Shown: positions 16,954 through 28,952, counted from the first letter of the stretch. The stretch: 48,192 nt of DNA from Opitutaceae bacterium (GCA_009886465.1 QXZH01000087.1:1-48192), one strand, 5' to 3'. The notes: a model not told the origin generated them from the sequence alone. Numbers and translations: made by a program.

Positions 16954-19521
16954 CTACATCTCGTCGAGATCGACCATGATCTCACGTGGGCTGGAGCCGT
17001 TTTCGGGCCCTACGATGCCACGCTCTTCAAGCTCTTCCATGAGGCGAGCCGCACGGTTGTAACCGATACGCAGACGACGCTGAAGCATCGAGGTGGAGGC
17101 GCGCTTTGTACTGCGAAGTACGTCGATAGCCCCGGGCAAGAGCTCATCCCCATCAGTGGGGCCACCATCGTCGCCCGCGACTCCATCGTCGCTGCCAGCA
17201 TCAATTTGCTTCTGCACCTCTTTAGCGATCTCTGGTGGGTCGTTATTCTCTTTGAGGAATTCGACGATGGCTTCGATCTCGTCGTCGGAAACGAAGGCAC
17301 CTTGGGCGCGCACCAGATTCGAAGTGCCGGGAGGAATGAAGAGCATGTCGCCCTTGCCAATCAGCGCTTCAGCGCCACCGCCATCGAGAATGGTGCGACT
17401 GTCGATCTTGGACGCTACCTTAAAAGAAATGCGGCTGGGTAAGTTGGCCTTGATCACGCCCGTGATGACGTTCACCGACGGGCGCTGGGTAGCCAAAATA
17501 AGGTGGATGCCAGCGGCGCGTGCGAGTTGGGCTATACGGGCGATGCAGGTCTCAATATCTGCGGGTGCGACCATCATTAGGTCGGCCAACTCATCGATAA
17601 TACAGACGATGTAAGGCAACTTTTTACGTGGGACCTCGAAGGCATCGTCATCGCGGGGGACTTCGACCTGCTGAAGGGCGTTCCGCTCTTCGGGGCTCAT
17701 GTCCGACTCCATAGCTTCAGCCTTAGCCTGCTCCGCCTTATCTTTCAGGAGCTTGGCATTAAAGCCTGCAATATTACGCACGTTCGTCTTAGCAAAAATC
17801 TGATAGCGATGCTCCATCTCGGCGATCAGCCATTTGAGGGCAGCAGGTACTTTCTTGGCCTCGGTCACCACGGGGATGAGCATGTGCGGCAGCGAGTTAT
17901 ACATCTGCATTTCCACTACCTTGGGGTCGACCATAATGAAGCGAAGGTCCTCGGGCCCGGAGTGGTAAAGGAGCGACGCGATGACAGCGTTAATACAAAC
18001 GGTCTTACCCGAACCAGTGGAACCGGCGATGAGCACGTGAGGCATCTTGGTTAGATCCATGACCATGGGCTTACCTGTCACATCTTGCCCCAATACGATG
18101 GGGATCTCGGCTCCAGCATCGTCCCACGCTTTCGATTCAATGATGTCACGCATACAAACGGCTTGCGCAATCTTGTTAGGCACCTCGATACCAACGGTGC
18201 CTTTCCCCGGGACGGGGGCAAGAATCCGCACGGACATCGCTTTGAGGCCGAGGGCGATGTTCTTATCGAGATTAACGATCTTTTCCACACGGACACCCGC
18301 CGCAGGTGTGACTTCGTAGCGTGTGATGACCGGGCCGGTGTGAATCTCGCCAGGGATAACTTTAACCCCAAACTCTTCGAGCGTGCGCACGAGCGCGTTC
18401 ATCGTGCCTGCATGATCTTCGGGGGAGGCATCGATCCTGTCGGGCGCTTCAGATAGCAGTCCGCGCGGCGGAAAGATGTAGTCACCTCGTCGTTCAGGAA
18501 TATTAGCTACGGACTTTTCAGCCTTTTCACCAGAGATGATCTTGATCGTGGCAGGGTCTAGGGCGGGTTTCTTCGGCTCGGGCTCTGGAACCTGAGGCTT
18601 CGAGATTATCTTCTTCTTGGCCGGAGCCTTAGCGACTGGGGTTACACTGGTAGTGGACAAGGGCGTGGGTGCGCCTCTGAGCAGTGAAGGTTTGCGGTCA
18701 TCTTCGAGAGCTTCGCCATCCTCTGCATCCTCTGCATCCTCGGGCTGCTCTTCGGCTTCTTTTTGAGCGGACTTCTCCGATTTGTCTTTTTTCGCGGCAG
18801 CACGTTCGAGTTTTGATTGGGCTTTAGCGCGAGCGACCTCTTCTTTGGCGACAAGTTTGGCAGCTGCGAGTTCCGCTTTGCGAGCTTTCCGCACCTCCTT
18901 AGACTCAGAGCGGTTGGCGAGGAAGTCACGGTAGGCATTTTGCAAGTAGTCTAGGAAGCGCCCGAGGTTGTCAGTGAAAACGAGGATCGAGCCTATGATG
19001 AAGCCCATAAGCATAATAAGGAATGACCCAAAATCACCAAGCGGCGGGTAAAGAACTTTTTGATACAGGAACTCGCCAAAGACGCCCCCTAAATAATTTG
19101 AAATTTGATCTTCGAAGATGCTGCCTACTCCGTTAGCGGAAGGGTAGATCCACTCGATGAGCCCTGCCGCAAAGAGAATGGCGATGGGTGAAGCGATCGC
19201 AACCAAGGTACGCTTTCCTCGCTCCTGCTGGATGAGCAGCCGAACACCAAACCAGAATAAAAAGACGGGAATTAAAAATACCGCGACTCCGAGATAGTGA
19301 AAGCCGCGGAAGCCAATGCCGCTACCCACTAGGCCAACTGCATTGATGTCAGAGGGAGGGGTTGTGTTGTATTGTCCCGAATTATAGTCAAAAATCGAAA
19401 CCGCGACAAGGGCAGCGATCGTAAAAAGAAGCAAGGCCCAGACTGGCCGCGATTGCGCCTTACGCGGGTTTTGAGAGACTACTTTCTTTTTTGCGATTTT
19501 CTTCTTTGCTTTGCGTGCCAT
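16954..19521 (-). CDS. ftsK: DNA translocase FtsK/SpoIIIE
   Basis: A septal DNA pump that clears chromosomes from the division plane and helps dimer resolution. A basic N-terminal tail (residues 1-25) precedes four hydrophobic segments up to about residue 185, then a long Lys/Ala/Glu-rich linker (about 200-310). The motor domain contains Walker A GSTGSGKT (near residue 499) and Walker B-like IVCIIDELADLMM. The C-terminal gamma winged-helix domain (about 790-855) includes RRLRIGYNRAARLMEELEERG, used to read polar DNA motifs. The length of 855 is normal for FtsK. Transcription is minus-strand, divergent from manA; no operon partner is evident. Confidence 0.96.
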   Translation of the reverse strand: MARKAKKKIAKKKVVSQNPRKAQSRPVWALLLFTIAALVAVSIFDYNSGQYNTTPPSDINAVGLVGSGIGFRGFHYLGVAVFLIPVFLFWFGVRLLIQQERGKRTLVAIASPIAILFAAGLIEWIYPSANGVGSIFEDQISNYLGGVFGEFLYQKVLYPPLGDFGSFLIMLMGFIIGSILVFTDNLGRFLDYLQNAYRDFLANRSESKEVRKARKAELAAAKLVAKEEVARAKAQSKLERAAAKKDKSEKSAQKEAEEQPEDAEDAEDGEALEDDRKPSLLRGAPTPLSTTSVTPVAKAPAKKKIISKPQVPEPEPKKPALDPATIKIISGEKAEKSVANIPERRGDYIFPPRGLLSEAPDRIDASPEDHAGTMNALVRTLEEFGVKVIPGEIHTGPVITRYEVTPAAGVRVEKIVNLDKNIALGLKAMSVRILAPVPGKGTVGIEVPNKIAQAVCMRDIIESKAWDDAGAEIPIVLGQDVTGKPMVMDLTKMPHVLIAGSTGSGKTVCINAVIASLLYHSGPEDLRFIMVDPKVVEMQMYNSLPHMLIPVVTEAKKVPAALKWLIAEMEHRYQIFAKTNVRNIAGFNAKLLKDKAEQAKAEAMESDMSPEERNALQQVEVPRDDDAFEVPRKKLPYIVCIIDELADLMMVAPADIETCIARIAQLARAAGIHLILATQRPSVNVITGVIKANLPSRISFKVASKIDSRTILDGGGAEALIGKGDMLFIPPGTSNLVRAQGAFVSDDEIEAIVEFLKENNDPPEIAKEVQKQIDAGSDDGVAGDDGGPTDGDELLPGAIDVLRSTKRASTSMLQRRLRIGYNRAARLMEELEERGIVGPENGSSPREIMVDLDEM

Positions 19522-19610
19522 ATAATTGGATTAAAATTACGTGCGAATACGTGAATAACAAGGTTCGATTGAGTATCGCATCCACCTGAAAATCCAGCAA
19601 TAAAACTTAT

Positions 19611-20558
19611 ATGGAATTAATGTCGTTCACCCCACTCTATATGGACCGCGTTTGGGGCGGTCGTGGTCTCGAACTTAAACTGGGGCGCACGCTCCCCGAA
19701 GGCAGAGTGATCGGCGAGAGCTGGGAACTGGTCGACCGAAAGGGTGAGCAGTCAATCGTCGCCGAAGGCACTCACAAAGGTAAAACCATCCGCGAGCTTT
19801 TGGAAAGCGCCCCGGCGGATATTCTTGGGCCAGGGCGCAAGGGTTCGATACCATTTCCAATACTAATTAAATGGCTTGATTGCCAAGATCGCTTATCGCT
19901 CCAGGTGCATCCGCCTGCCGCGATCGCACCCATACTGGGCGGCGAACCAAAAACCGAGAATTGGTACATCGCTGACTGTGACGAAGATGCCTCGCTGATC
20001 GTTGGGCTGAAACAAGGCGTCACCCGCGAACAATTCACTCAAGCGCTTAAAGACAATAAAGTGGCCACCTGCGTGCATCGTTTCCCCGTAAAACCAGGCG
20101 ACTCGATCCTCGTTGAGAGCGGCCGTATGCACGCGATCGACGCGGGCAATTTGATTCTAGAGATCCAGCAAAACTCGGATACAACCTACCGAGTCTACGA
20201 CTGGGGACGTGTAGGACTAGACGGTGCCCCGCGACAATTGCACCTCGAGGAATCACTCCAATCGATCGACTTTAACGACTACGAGCCGGGGACTCTCAAG
20301 ATCGTACCGGGAGCGCAGACGCTGGCCGACTGTAAGGAGTTTCGAATCCGCAAATTTGAGCTGCAGCCTGGCGACTGCTCACTGGAGCTAGCCGCTGGCA
20401 AAAGTGCCCGCCTCATCCACGTAGTGAAAGGCAGAGTGACCGACAGACTAAGTGGGACCACGCTCGCGAAGGGCCGGAACTACCTGCAGCCATATGTGAC
20501 TGGCACAAACTTGAGCGCTGACGAGCCAGCGACGGTTTTAGTCACAGATCAGTTTTAG
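19611..20558 (+). CDS. manA: Mannose-6-phosphate isomerase, class I
   Basis: Interconverts fructose-6-phosphate and mannose-6-phosphate, feeding polysaccharide synthesis. Zinc-site and active-site motifs are visible: QVHPP (about residues 98-102), ENWYIADCDE (about 116-125), and GRMHAIDAGNLILEIQQNSDTTYRVYDWGR (two adjoining stretches, about 171-200). The product is 315 residues, which matches the short bacterial class I form. It is divergent from ftsK and convergent with the SlyD-like gene, separated from the latter by a terminator. Confidence 0.93.
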   Translation: MELMSFTPLYMDRVWGGRGLELKLGRTLPEGRVIGESWELVDRKGEQSIVAEGTHKGKTIRELLESAPADILGPGRKGSIPFPILIKWLDCQDRLSLQVHPPAAIAPILGGEPKTENWYIADCDEDASLIVGLKQGVTREQFTQALKDNKVATCVHRFPVKPGDSILVESGRMHAIDAGNLILEIQQNSDTTYRVYDWGRVGLDGAPRQLHLEESLQSIDFNDYEPGTLKIVPGAQTLADCKEFRIRKFELQPGDCSLELAAGKSARLIHVVKGRVTDRLSGTTLAKGRNYLQPYVTGTNLSADEPATVLVTDQF

Positions 20559-20581
20559 GGGTAACGCTAGCCTTCAAAAAA

Positions 20582-20613
20582 AGAGCCCCGCCTGTAAAAG
20601 TAGGGAGGGCTCT
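20582..20613. terminator. Bidirectional terminator between manA and the SlyD-like gene
   Basis: AGAGCCC and GGGCTCT flank an inner CCT/AGG stem. A run of A residues at 20575-20583 supplies the U-tract for the minus-strand SlyD-like transcript. The plus-strand side has only a short TCACTTTA tail. It suits the convergent gene pair. Confidence 0.75.
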
Positions 20614-20634
20614 CACTTTAAATGTAGGGCTGAA

Positions 20635-21222
20635 TTAGTTCGAGCAGCATTCGCCCTCTGCGCCTTCATTGCCCTCACTGCAACATTCGCCCTCTGCGCG
20701 TTCATTGTCCTCACTGCAACATTCGCCGCCTTCGCCGCCACCCCCACAGCAACCGCCACCCAATTGGGTATGGCCGCGTGCAATCTCTTCTTCAGTCGCC
20801 GCACGAACTTCCAGCACAGTGACGTTGAAGTTAAGGTGCTTACCCGCAAGCGGGTGGTTCCCGTCTACAGTGACGTCATCGTCATCGATTTTGAGCACGC
20901 GGACAGAGACCTGCCCCTGCTCTGTGTTGGCTTGAAATTGCATGCCCACTGCGAGCGATTCCACCCCTTGAAAACGGTCGCGAGGCACCACTTGCTCGAG
21001 CGAAGGATTGGGCTCACCGTAGCCATCCTCTGGAGCGACGCGCACTTCTAGAGTTTCACCTACAGCTTTCCCAGCAAGGGAAGCTTCTAGGCCAGGGATG
21101 ATATTTTTATGCCCGTGTAGATAGGTCAGCGGTTGGCCGGGTTGAGATTGATCGAGTAATGTTCCATCGTCGTCTTTGAGCGCATAGTCCATTGCGACGA
21201 CTGTTCCGTCTGCGATTTGCAT
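20635..21222 (-). CDS. SlyD-like FKBP peptidyl-prolyl isomerase with Cys-rich metal-binding tail
   Basis: A prolyl isomerase and chaperone of the SlyD type. The FKBP fold is split by an IF insert: residues 1-70 contain MDYALKDDDGTLLDQS and PGLEASLAGKAVGE, an insert domain spans about 70-120, and HPLAGKHLNFNVTVLEV closes the FKBP domain. The tail (about 150-195) has four CC pairs within Gly/Glu-rich repeats (GGECCSE, GECCSEG, GECCSN). In E. coli SlyD a similar Cys/His-rich tail binds nickel for hydrogenase maturation; here the tail has almost no His, so soft metals such as Zn or Cu are an alternative. It is monocistronic. Confidence 0.9.
   Translation of the reverse strand: MQIADGTVVAMDYALKDDDGTLLDQSQPGQPLTYLHGHKNIIPGLEASLAGKAVGETLEVRVAPEDGYGEPNPSLEQVVPRDRFQGVESLAVGMQFQANTEQGQVSVRVLKIDDDDVTVDGNHPLAGKHLNFNVTVLEVRAATEEEIARGHTQLGGGCCGGGGEGGECCSEDNERAEGECCSEGNEGAEGECCSN
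20644..20727 (-). repeat. 36-bp in-frame tandem repeat encoding the Cys-rich tail
   Basis: Two full 36-bp copies start at 20644 and 20680, and a partial third begins at 20716. The copies differ at only a few positions. Each encodes a 12-residue GECCSE-type unit, so copy-number change adds or removes CC metal-binding pairs without a frameshift. Confidence 0.85.
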
Positions 21223-21397
21223 AATGTTTAGTGTTTTGTTTTTCTTATTTTAGGAGAACAGAAAGAAGAAACAGAAAGCGATGCGGGGTCAAAAGCGAAA
21301 GCGATTTATTTACCGCAGCTCTAACAAGCTAGCGAACTCACTTGACGCGAAGCGCAAAAATGAGGTTCTTTGAGCGACTCAAGCACTTTCACGGCAT

Positions 21398-24187
<2,790 letters not shown>

Positions 24188-24233
24188 ATCGAGGTTCGAC
24201 CTGCTGTTCGAAACTACCAAAGCTTAGGCTTAA

Positions 24234-25928
24234 ATGGACCCTAGCCTTACCGAGCAGACAGCTATTGATTCGCTTTACCGAATCAGTAGCCTCGTATCCG
24301 ATACCGACGAAACAGAGGAAGCCTTGCAGCTGATTCTCGACGAAATCGTCCGTGTGCTACAACCTAGCAGCGCTTCTATCTCATTGATCAATCCCGAAAA
24401 CAAGGCCTTAGAACTTGAAGCTTCGTTTGGGCTGCCCAACGACTGGCAAGACATGAAGCTCTCGCTCGGGCAAGGCATCACAGGTTGGGCAGCACTGCAC
24501 GGGCGCGCACTGGTCGTTAACGATGTGAGGGACGAACCTCGATACATCTCTATCCGCCCGAATATTCGCTCCGAGATGGCCGTGCCGATGGAAGATCACG
24601 GCACCGTCATCGGGGTGGTTAACGTCGACAGCGAAGAACTGGATGCCTACGGCGAATCATCGCTTAAAATCCTTACCTTGCTAACCAATGAGGCCACCCG
24701 AGTAATCTCTAGGCTCTGGCTGGTCATGCAGTTGCGGGCAAAGGCTAATCAGCTGGAATCACTCGTGGTGATGAGTCAGCGACTCGCTGGCGAAATCGAC
24801 AGTGATATGCTAATGGAAACACTCGCGAGGCAGGGCAGACATCTGATGGATGCCGATGGTAGTGCATTTTTTGAGCTTGGTTCTGAGGGTGAAAAGCTGC
24901 ATCTGCATAGCTTGATCGCTGGAGATGAAACGATCAAGGAAACTGCCACGATTCCACTCAGTCAGAGTGCACTCGGTGCGGCCATCTATCGAAGGAAACA
25001 GGTAGAAGTCACGAATTTAAATTTCACTGAAGAAAATGAGTTTCTGCTTATTTTACAGAGGCAGGGCTTTGTTTCAATGCTCGCATCACCGATCATTTTT
25101 GGAAACGAGATTATTGGCGTTATCATTGCCTATACCAAACAGCCGCACCGTTTTAATAACGAAGAGCGTAAAGTCTTCCAAACGTTTGCAGAGATTGGAG
25201 CGCTGGCCATTCAGAACGCGCGCCTCTACTCACGAATCTTCGCAAGCGAAGAGTCTCTGCGGCGCAATGAGAAGCTAACCACTCTAGGAATGATCGCGGC
25301 AGAAATCGCGCACGAGATACGCAATCCATTAACCGTGATCAAACTCCTATTTGATTCGCTTGACCTGCAATTTACCAATAAAGATCCGCGCCATACGGAT
25401 GTTCAAGTTATCGGCGAGAAGTTGAACCAACTAGAAGAACTCGTCGAGCGGGTACTGGGCTTCGGTCGTACGCGCGAAGGCATGCATACGCGGCAAGACC
25501 TCAACGCGCTGGTTGATGACACACTCAAACTTATGCGCCTTAAGCTGCATCAACAAAAAATTGATCTACAATTTGAACCACTGGTGAGTAATATTCATGT
25601 TGACGTAAACAAAGGGCAAATTCTCCAGGTGATGCTCAACCTCGTGCTCAATGCCACGCAAGCCATGCCTGAGGGCGGTCGTATCCGACTTGAAACTTCG
25701 GCGGACGAGAATACTGCACACCTCACGATTACAGATGATGGAAGTGGCATACCTACATCGATTCAGTCTGATATTTTCGACTCCTTTCTCACTGACCGTC
25801 CCGACGGCACAGGGTTAGGCCTATCTATCAGCAAACGCATCCTTCGCGGCCACCGCGGAAATATCGAACTGGCCCACTCTTCACCCGAGGGTAGTAGTTT
25901 TCACTTCTGGCTGCCCCTCTCGCAGTGA
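24234..25928 (+). CDS. Soluble sensor histidine kinase with two GAF domains
   Basis: There is no membrane segment, so the kinase senses a cytoplasmic signal. GAF 1 spans about residues 20-165, with LSLGQGITGWAALHG. GAF 2 spans about 185-340. The dimerisation/phosphoacceptor motif IAAEIAHEIRNPL carries His360. The catalytic ATPase has the N box MLNLVLNATQAM (about 466-477), the G1 box DDGSGI (about 501) and the G2 box GTGLGLSISKRIL (about 525-537). The HEIRNPL type is shared with NtrB-class kinases. It is an orphan, with no response regulator in the window. Its position directly after glnD suggests a link to nitrogen status, which is an inference. Confidence 0.92.
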   Translation: MDPSLTEQTAIDSLYRISSLVSDTDETEEALQLILDEIVRVLQPSSASISLINPENKALELEASFGLPNDWQDMKLSLGQGITGWAALHGRALVVNDVRDEPRYISIRPNIRSEMAVPMEDHGTVIGVVNVDSEELDAYGESSLKILTLLTNEATRVISRLWLVMQLRAKANQLESLVVMSQRLAGEIDSDMLMETLARQGRHLMDADGSAFFELGSEGEKLHLHSLIAGDETIKETATIPLSQSALGAAIYRRKQVEVTNLNFTEENEFLLILQRQGFVSMLASPIIFGNEIIGVIIAYTKQPHRFNNEERKVFQTFAEIGALAIQNARLYSRIFASEESLRRNEKLTTLGMIAAEIAHEIRNPLTVIKLLFDSLDLQFTNKDPRHTDVQVIGEKLNQLEELVERVLGFGRTREGMHTRQDLNALVDDTLKLMRLKLHQQKIDLQFEPLVSNIHVDVNKGQILQVMLNLVLNATQAMPEGGRIRLETSADENTAHLTITDDGSGIPTSIQSDIFDSFLTDRPDGTGLGLSISKRILRGHRGNIELAHSSPEGSSFHFWLPLSQ

Positions 25929-26030
25929 TAGTGTAGAATACGAGTTAGTTCCAGCGTGACCGTAGCGCTTAGTCACTCTCCTAACTGCAGTGACCTTACA
26001 CGCGGGGCGGTTCTCTGCATTTGAAAGCAT

Positions 26031-26066
26031 AAAAAGCCGCTCGGCGAACCGACGGCTAGTGCTTTT
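26031..26066. terminator. Candidate terminator between the kinase and pilin genes
   Basis: AAAAAGC and GCTTTT flank an inner AGCCG/CGGCT pairing, between the convergent kinase and pilin genes. The A-run at the left gives a U-tract for the minus-strand pilin transcript. A second hairpin, CTAAACT/AGTTTAG at 26081-26101, lies between it and the pilin stop codon but has no T-run. Confidence 0.5.
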
Positions 26067-26102
26067 GCATAAGGTTGTTGCTAAACTGTAAGCAAGTTTA
26101 GG

Positions 26103-26450
26103 CTAGAAATCAACCGAGGGTTGCGGACTGAGTGGACTGCCAGTCACCGCAATATCTGTGCCTTGGGTAATTGTAGCTGGATACGTTTCACCCGCGACTG
26201 CATTGAGAGACTCCACGTAAGCGTCCGCGCCGACAATATCACTTAGTGACACGGTAGTGACACCGTTTTCGATAAAATATTGGTCCGCTCCCGAAGCTAG
26301 CTGGCGAAGGTTGCTGCGGATCGCTTTCTCTTGTGATGTTTCACGAACCTTTTTGAAGGCCGGGATAGCCATTGTTGCGAGGAGACCGATGATAACAACT
26401 ACGATCATAATTTCCACGAGAGTGAAGCCTTTTTTGATTTTTGCGTTCAT
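26103..26450 (-). CDS. Type IV prepilin / type II secretion pseudopilin
   Basis: The classic prepilin start is present: basic leader MNAKIKKG, cleavage after Gly8, then FTLVEIMIVVVIIGLLATM with the conserved Glu at position 5 of the mature protein (Glu13). Together these form the hydrophobic assembly helix. The globular part is short (about 75 residues) and the total is 115, closer to GspG-like or short Verrucomicrobial pilins than to PilA. No pilus assembly genes are near, so its system is elsewhere. A purine-rich GGAGAATCAAT sits just upstream of the start. Confidence 0.93.
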   Translation of the reverse strand: MNAKIKKGFTLVEIMIVVVIIGLLATMAIPAFKKVRETSQEKAIRSNLRQLASGADQYFIENGVTTVSLSDIVGADAYVESLNAVAGETYPATITQGTDIAVTGSPLSPQPSVDF

Positions 26451-26663
26451 ATTGATTCTCCTTTTTATAGATTAGTGTTTGTTAAATATCACAAAGATAT
26501 TTCTTCGAGCGCTCTAATACTATACGGGCAATACGGTGATTCAAAACAAAAACTATGCAACCCAAAGGTTCGTGAATTTTCAAGTCTAGCCCAATTCTTT
26601 ACGAACGTTGCTAATCTGTGGCACTGAGCGCCATATAGGGGCAATACCTAGCAGCCCCTCTCT

Positions 26664-26870
26664 CTACCAGCCCGACGAGGTCAATCCTGGATCGATCTTT
26701 ATCCAGTTCTCGTGGCCAATCCACTCCCGCCAATTGTTCACAACTGCATCCGAACGTCATGCATAGAGGCGATCAAGCTACCTAAGCCTATGCCCCAGGT
26801 AATGGCATATAAGTCACGCAGTGCGCACCCTGAAGTGTAAAATCGATCAAGATAATTAATACAACTAGAA
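26664..26870 (-). pseudogene. Possible frameshifted remnant of a small protein
   Basis: Two short open frames on the minus strand abut. The upstream frame (down to TGA at 26738-26740) reads a membrane-like LYAITWGIGLGSLIASMHD. The downstream frame, opening just before 26755 and ending in TAG at 26664, reads NNWREWIGHENWIKIDPG, which looks protein-like with many Trp. A one-base shift near 26750 would join them. No start codon or family is recognised. The rest of 26451-26663 shows nothing I can name beyond the pilin promoter region. Confidence 0.25.
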
Positions 26871-27008
26871 GCGGATGGAACCAGTGAGCCACACTAAGAG
26901 AAAAGGCAGCAGAATGAAAATCAGCATCCCTAGATAGATAATACGCACAACTCGCTTCGCTCTTCGCGGGAGCCCTTCGGGCCTAGGGGGCTGTTCTTGC
27001 GATTCCAT
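26865..27008 (-). CDS. Small single-pass membrane protein (47 residues), unrecognised
   Basis: An ATG-initiated frame encodes a charged, Pro/Arg-rich head (MESQEQPPRPEGLPRRAKR, residues 1-19) and then a clean membrane helix (about residues 22-42, IIYLGMLIFILLPFLLVWL), ending GSIRF. The positive-inside pattern (RRAKR before the helix) predicts a cytoplasmic N-terminus. It starts 60 bp after the stop of the FGE-like gene on the same strand, so it may be co-transcribed with it. No Shine-Dalgarno is visible. The distinct head/helix composition makes chance less likely, but there is no homology evidence. Confidence 0.5.
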   Translation of the reverse strand: MESQEQPPRPEGLPRRAKRVVRIIYLGMLIFILLPFLLVWLTGSIRF

Positions 27009-27068
27009 GCAACACAAGGGGCTTAACTAATAGAGGAGATCACAAGTTGTTGCCATGGGAAGATTCCA

Positions 27069-28820
27069 TTAAATTTTAACAACGATTCGAAAACCCGTCA
27101 AGCGATTGCGCTCGCCGCGGGGTGCTTCACGTAGAGGAACGGTGAAGATCGATTCGATACTATCTTGCGCGTGTCCGCCGATATGCCGCGCAGCCTCAGT
27201 CTCGAAACGGTCGATTGATTCAAGCCACTCGCTGGTATTACCCAGCAGATCATAAAAGCCGCTAGCAAATGGTTCTTTTGTGCCGACAGCTTGCGGCACG
27301 CCGTCGGCATCTACAACGCTCCATACGTGATCCTCGAGCACTACGTAGCGCAGGCGGCCGAGGGCTTCGCGGAACTCATTCTCTGTCGGCAAGCGCACAG
27401 ACTGCCCCAATATCCATGAAAGGCGCTCACAAAAATCCTTCGCATCTATCCAGCTGATTGAGTCGACTGGGCAAACGTCACCTTTGTTACGGCTAGGGTT
27501 TGTGCCCATGATGAGGGAGTAGAGCACTTGTGGTACTTCGGTGCGGAGCATGTGCCAACCCTCGGTCTCGGGGATCGGCAACAACGCCCCGTAAATACGG
27601 TCTTGAATGAAGCCGAGGTCGCTCTGCACCAGGTTTAAATAACGAATTTTGACTTGCAGGTCATCGTCATTCAGCGAACTACGAGGAAAGGCCTCTTGCA
27701 TCTGTCGGACATCCCGGCGTAGGGAGGCGATCACCTCAGCGGCCTCAAAGGTGCGCCGCTCGGAGAGCAGTTGTCGCATAAAGTCGCGCTTGCGCTCGAT
27801 CTCTAAGCCGAGTTCGAAACTTTCTGAAGTCTGTCTTTTGCGCTGATATTCAGCGACCCGCTCAGACGAGGCGTAAGGGCTGTCACGGTAGGCCTCATTT
27901 AGCTGAACTTGAAGGCGCGCCGCTTCTTGGTAAAGGGCGGCTGCTTCGAGGTTTTCGCTAAGAGCGAGGCGTTCATCGGCAAGCCCTGCGACTCGCTGCA
28001 CTTCCACGTAGCTTTGCCCAGAGCGAATGCCGACTAATTTAACGCGTAGGCCTTCGAGGCGAGGCACGCTGGCCTGATTAGTCCCCCGATACTCGCGATT
28101 TAGCTTATCCTGCAAGTCGATCGCCCTTTGTAGGCTCTCTTCGGCCTGTCCCCACTCCTTGGCTTCGATGAGAAGGGATGCTTCGTTCTCAGAAGCGAGG
28201 CTGCGCTGGAGCAAAGGTTCTGCCGTGAAGTTAAGGATTTGCCGCTGCAATCGAGTCGCGCGACCCACGTTGTAAGACAAACTAAGGGGGAAAGTTTCGT
28301 TGATCTGCTTCTGCTGCTCATAGGCTTCGCGGTATTTCGCGCTAGCATTCTCATAGTCTCGGCTAGAGGCCAGTGCCTCCGCCTGAGACTCTAGATCCAA
28401 ACTAACAGCTCTTAGAGACGCCCCTGCAAGATTCTGGTAGCGCTCCTCGAGATTCATTTGACGATTATAGCCCTCGGAATCAACTGCAGTGGTCGCGGCC
28501 AGATACTCTTCCTGCTTATCCAGAGCCTTTTTGAGCAAATTAATATCTTCAAGAAGTGGCTCCCGCAAAACGAGCACTTCCTCAAATTGCGCCTCCAGTT
28601 CAATGCTCTCCTGCTGGATCGCTTTGATCGTATCTGACAGCTCTACAGTAAAGTCAAAATCACGGAAATCGACATCTTTAGGCCCTAACTTGCTCAAAAA
28701 CCAAAATCCGCCTAAAACCACTAGAGTGGTTACGACGACGAGCAGTCCTTTAAAGAACTTTTTAACACCACTTGTTTCGTGGAGAAGGAGTTTACGGGAG
28801 GGCTTCTTAAAAATTGCCAT
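27069..28820 (-). CDS. Membrane-anchored coiled-coil protein with FGE-sulfatase-like C-terminal domain
   Basis: One membrane helix (about residues 22-43, FFKGLLVVVTTLVVLGGFWFL) is followed by a helical region of about 370 residues. This contains TPR-like pairs such as ASSRDYENASAKYREAYEQQ and AKEWGQAEESLQRAIDLQDK. The C-terminal domain (about 435-583) matches the formylglycine-generating enzyme/SUMF1 fold: CPVDSISWIDAKDFCERLS, VRLPTENEFREAL, GFYDLLGNTSEWLES and RLTGFRIVVK. The Cys pair used for catalysis by true FGE is not found near its usual C-terminal position, so a binding or structural role is more likely. The start follows the basic MAIFKKPSRK. Confidence 0.8.
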   Translation of the reverse strand: MAIFKKPSRKLLLHETSGVKKFFKGLLVVVTTLVVLGGFWFLSKLGPKDVDFRDFDFTVELSDTIKAIQQESIELEAQFEEVLVLREPLLEDINLLKKALDKQEEYLAATTAVDSEGYNRQMNLEERYQNLAGASLRAVSLDLESQAEALASSRDYENASAKYREAYEQQKQINETFPLSLSYNVGRATRLQRQILNFTAEPLLQRSLASENEASLLIEAKEWGQAEESLQRAIDLQDKLNREYRGTNQASVPRLEGLRVKLVGIRSGQSYVEVQRVAGLADERLALSENLEAAALYQEAARLQVQLNEAYRDSPYASSERVAEYQRKRQTSESFELGLEIERKRDFMRQLLSERRTFEAAEVIASLRRDVRQMQEAFPRSSLNDDDLQVKIRYLNLVQSDLGFIQDRIYGALLPIPETEGWHMLRTEVPQVLYSLIMGTNPSRNKGDVCPVDSISWIDAKDFCERLSWILGQSVRLPTENEFREALGRLRYVVLEDHVWSVVDADGVPQAVGTKEPFASGFYDLLGNTSEWLESIDRFETEAARHIGGHAQDSIESIFTVPLREAPRGERNRLTGFRIVVKI

Positions 28821-28952
28821 GGGTAAATTGAGGCTGGCGCTACAAAAGTAGCCTGCATTAAATGAGTAGCAGCTTTGAATGTCGCAAGGCTAAAGACTCG
28901 TAAGCACGCTCATCGCGACACGCATTCTGGATAAAATTTTCTCTATTCATAC

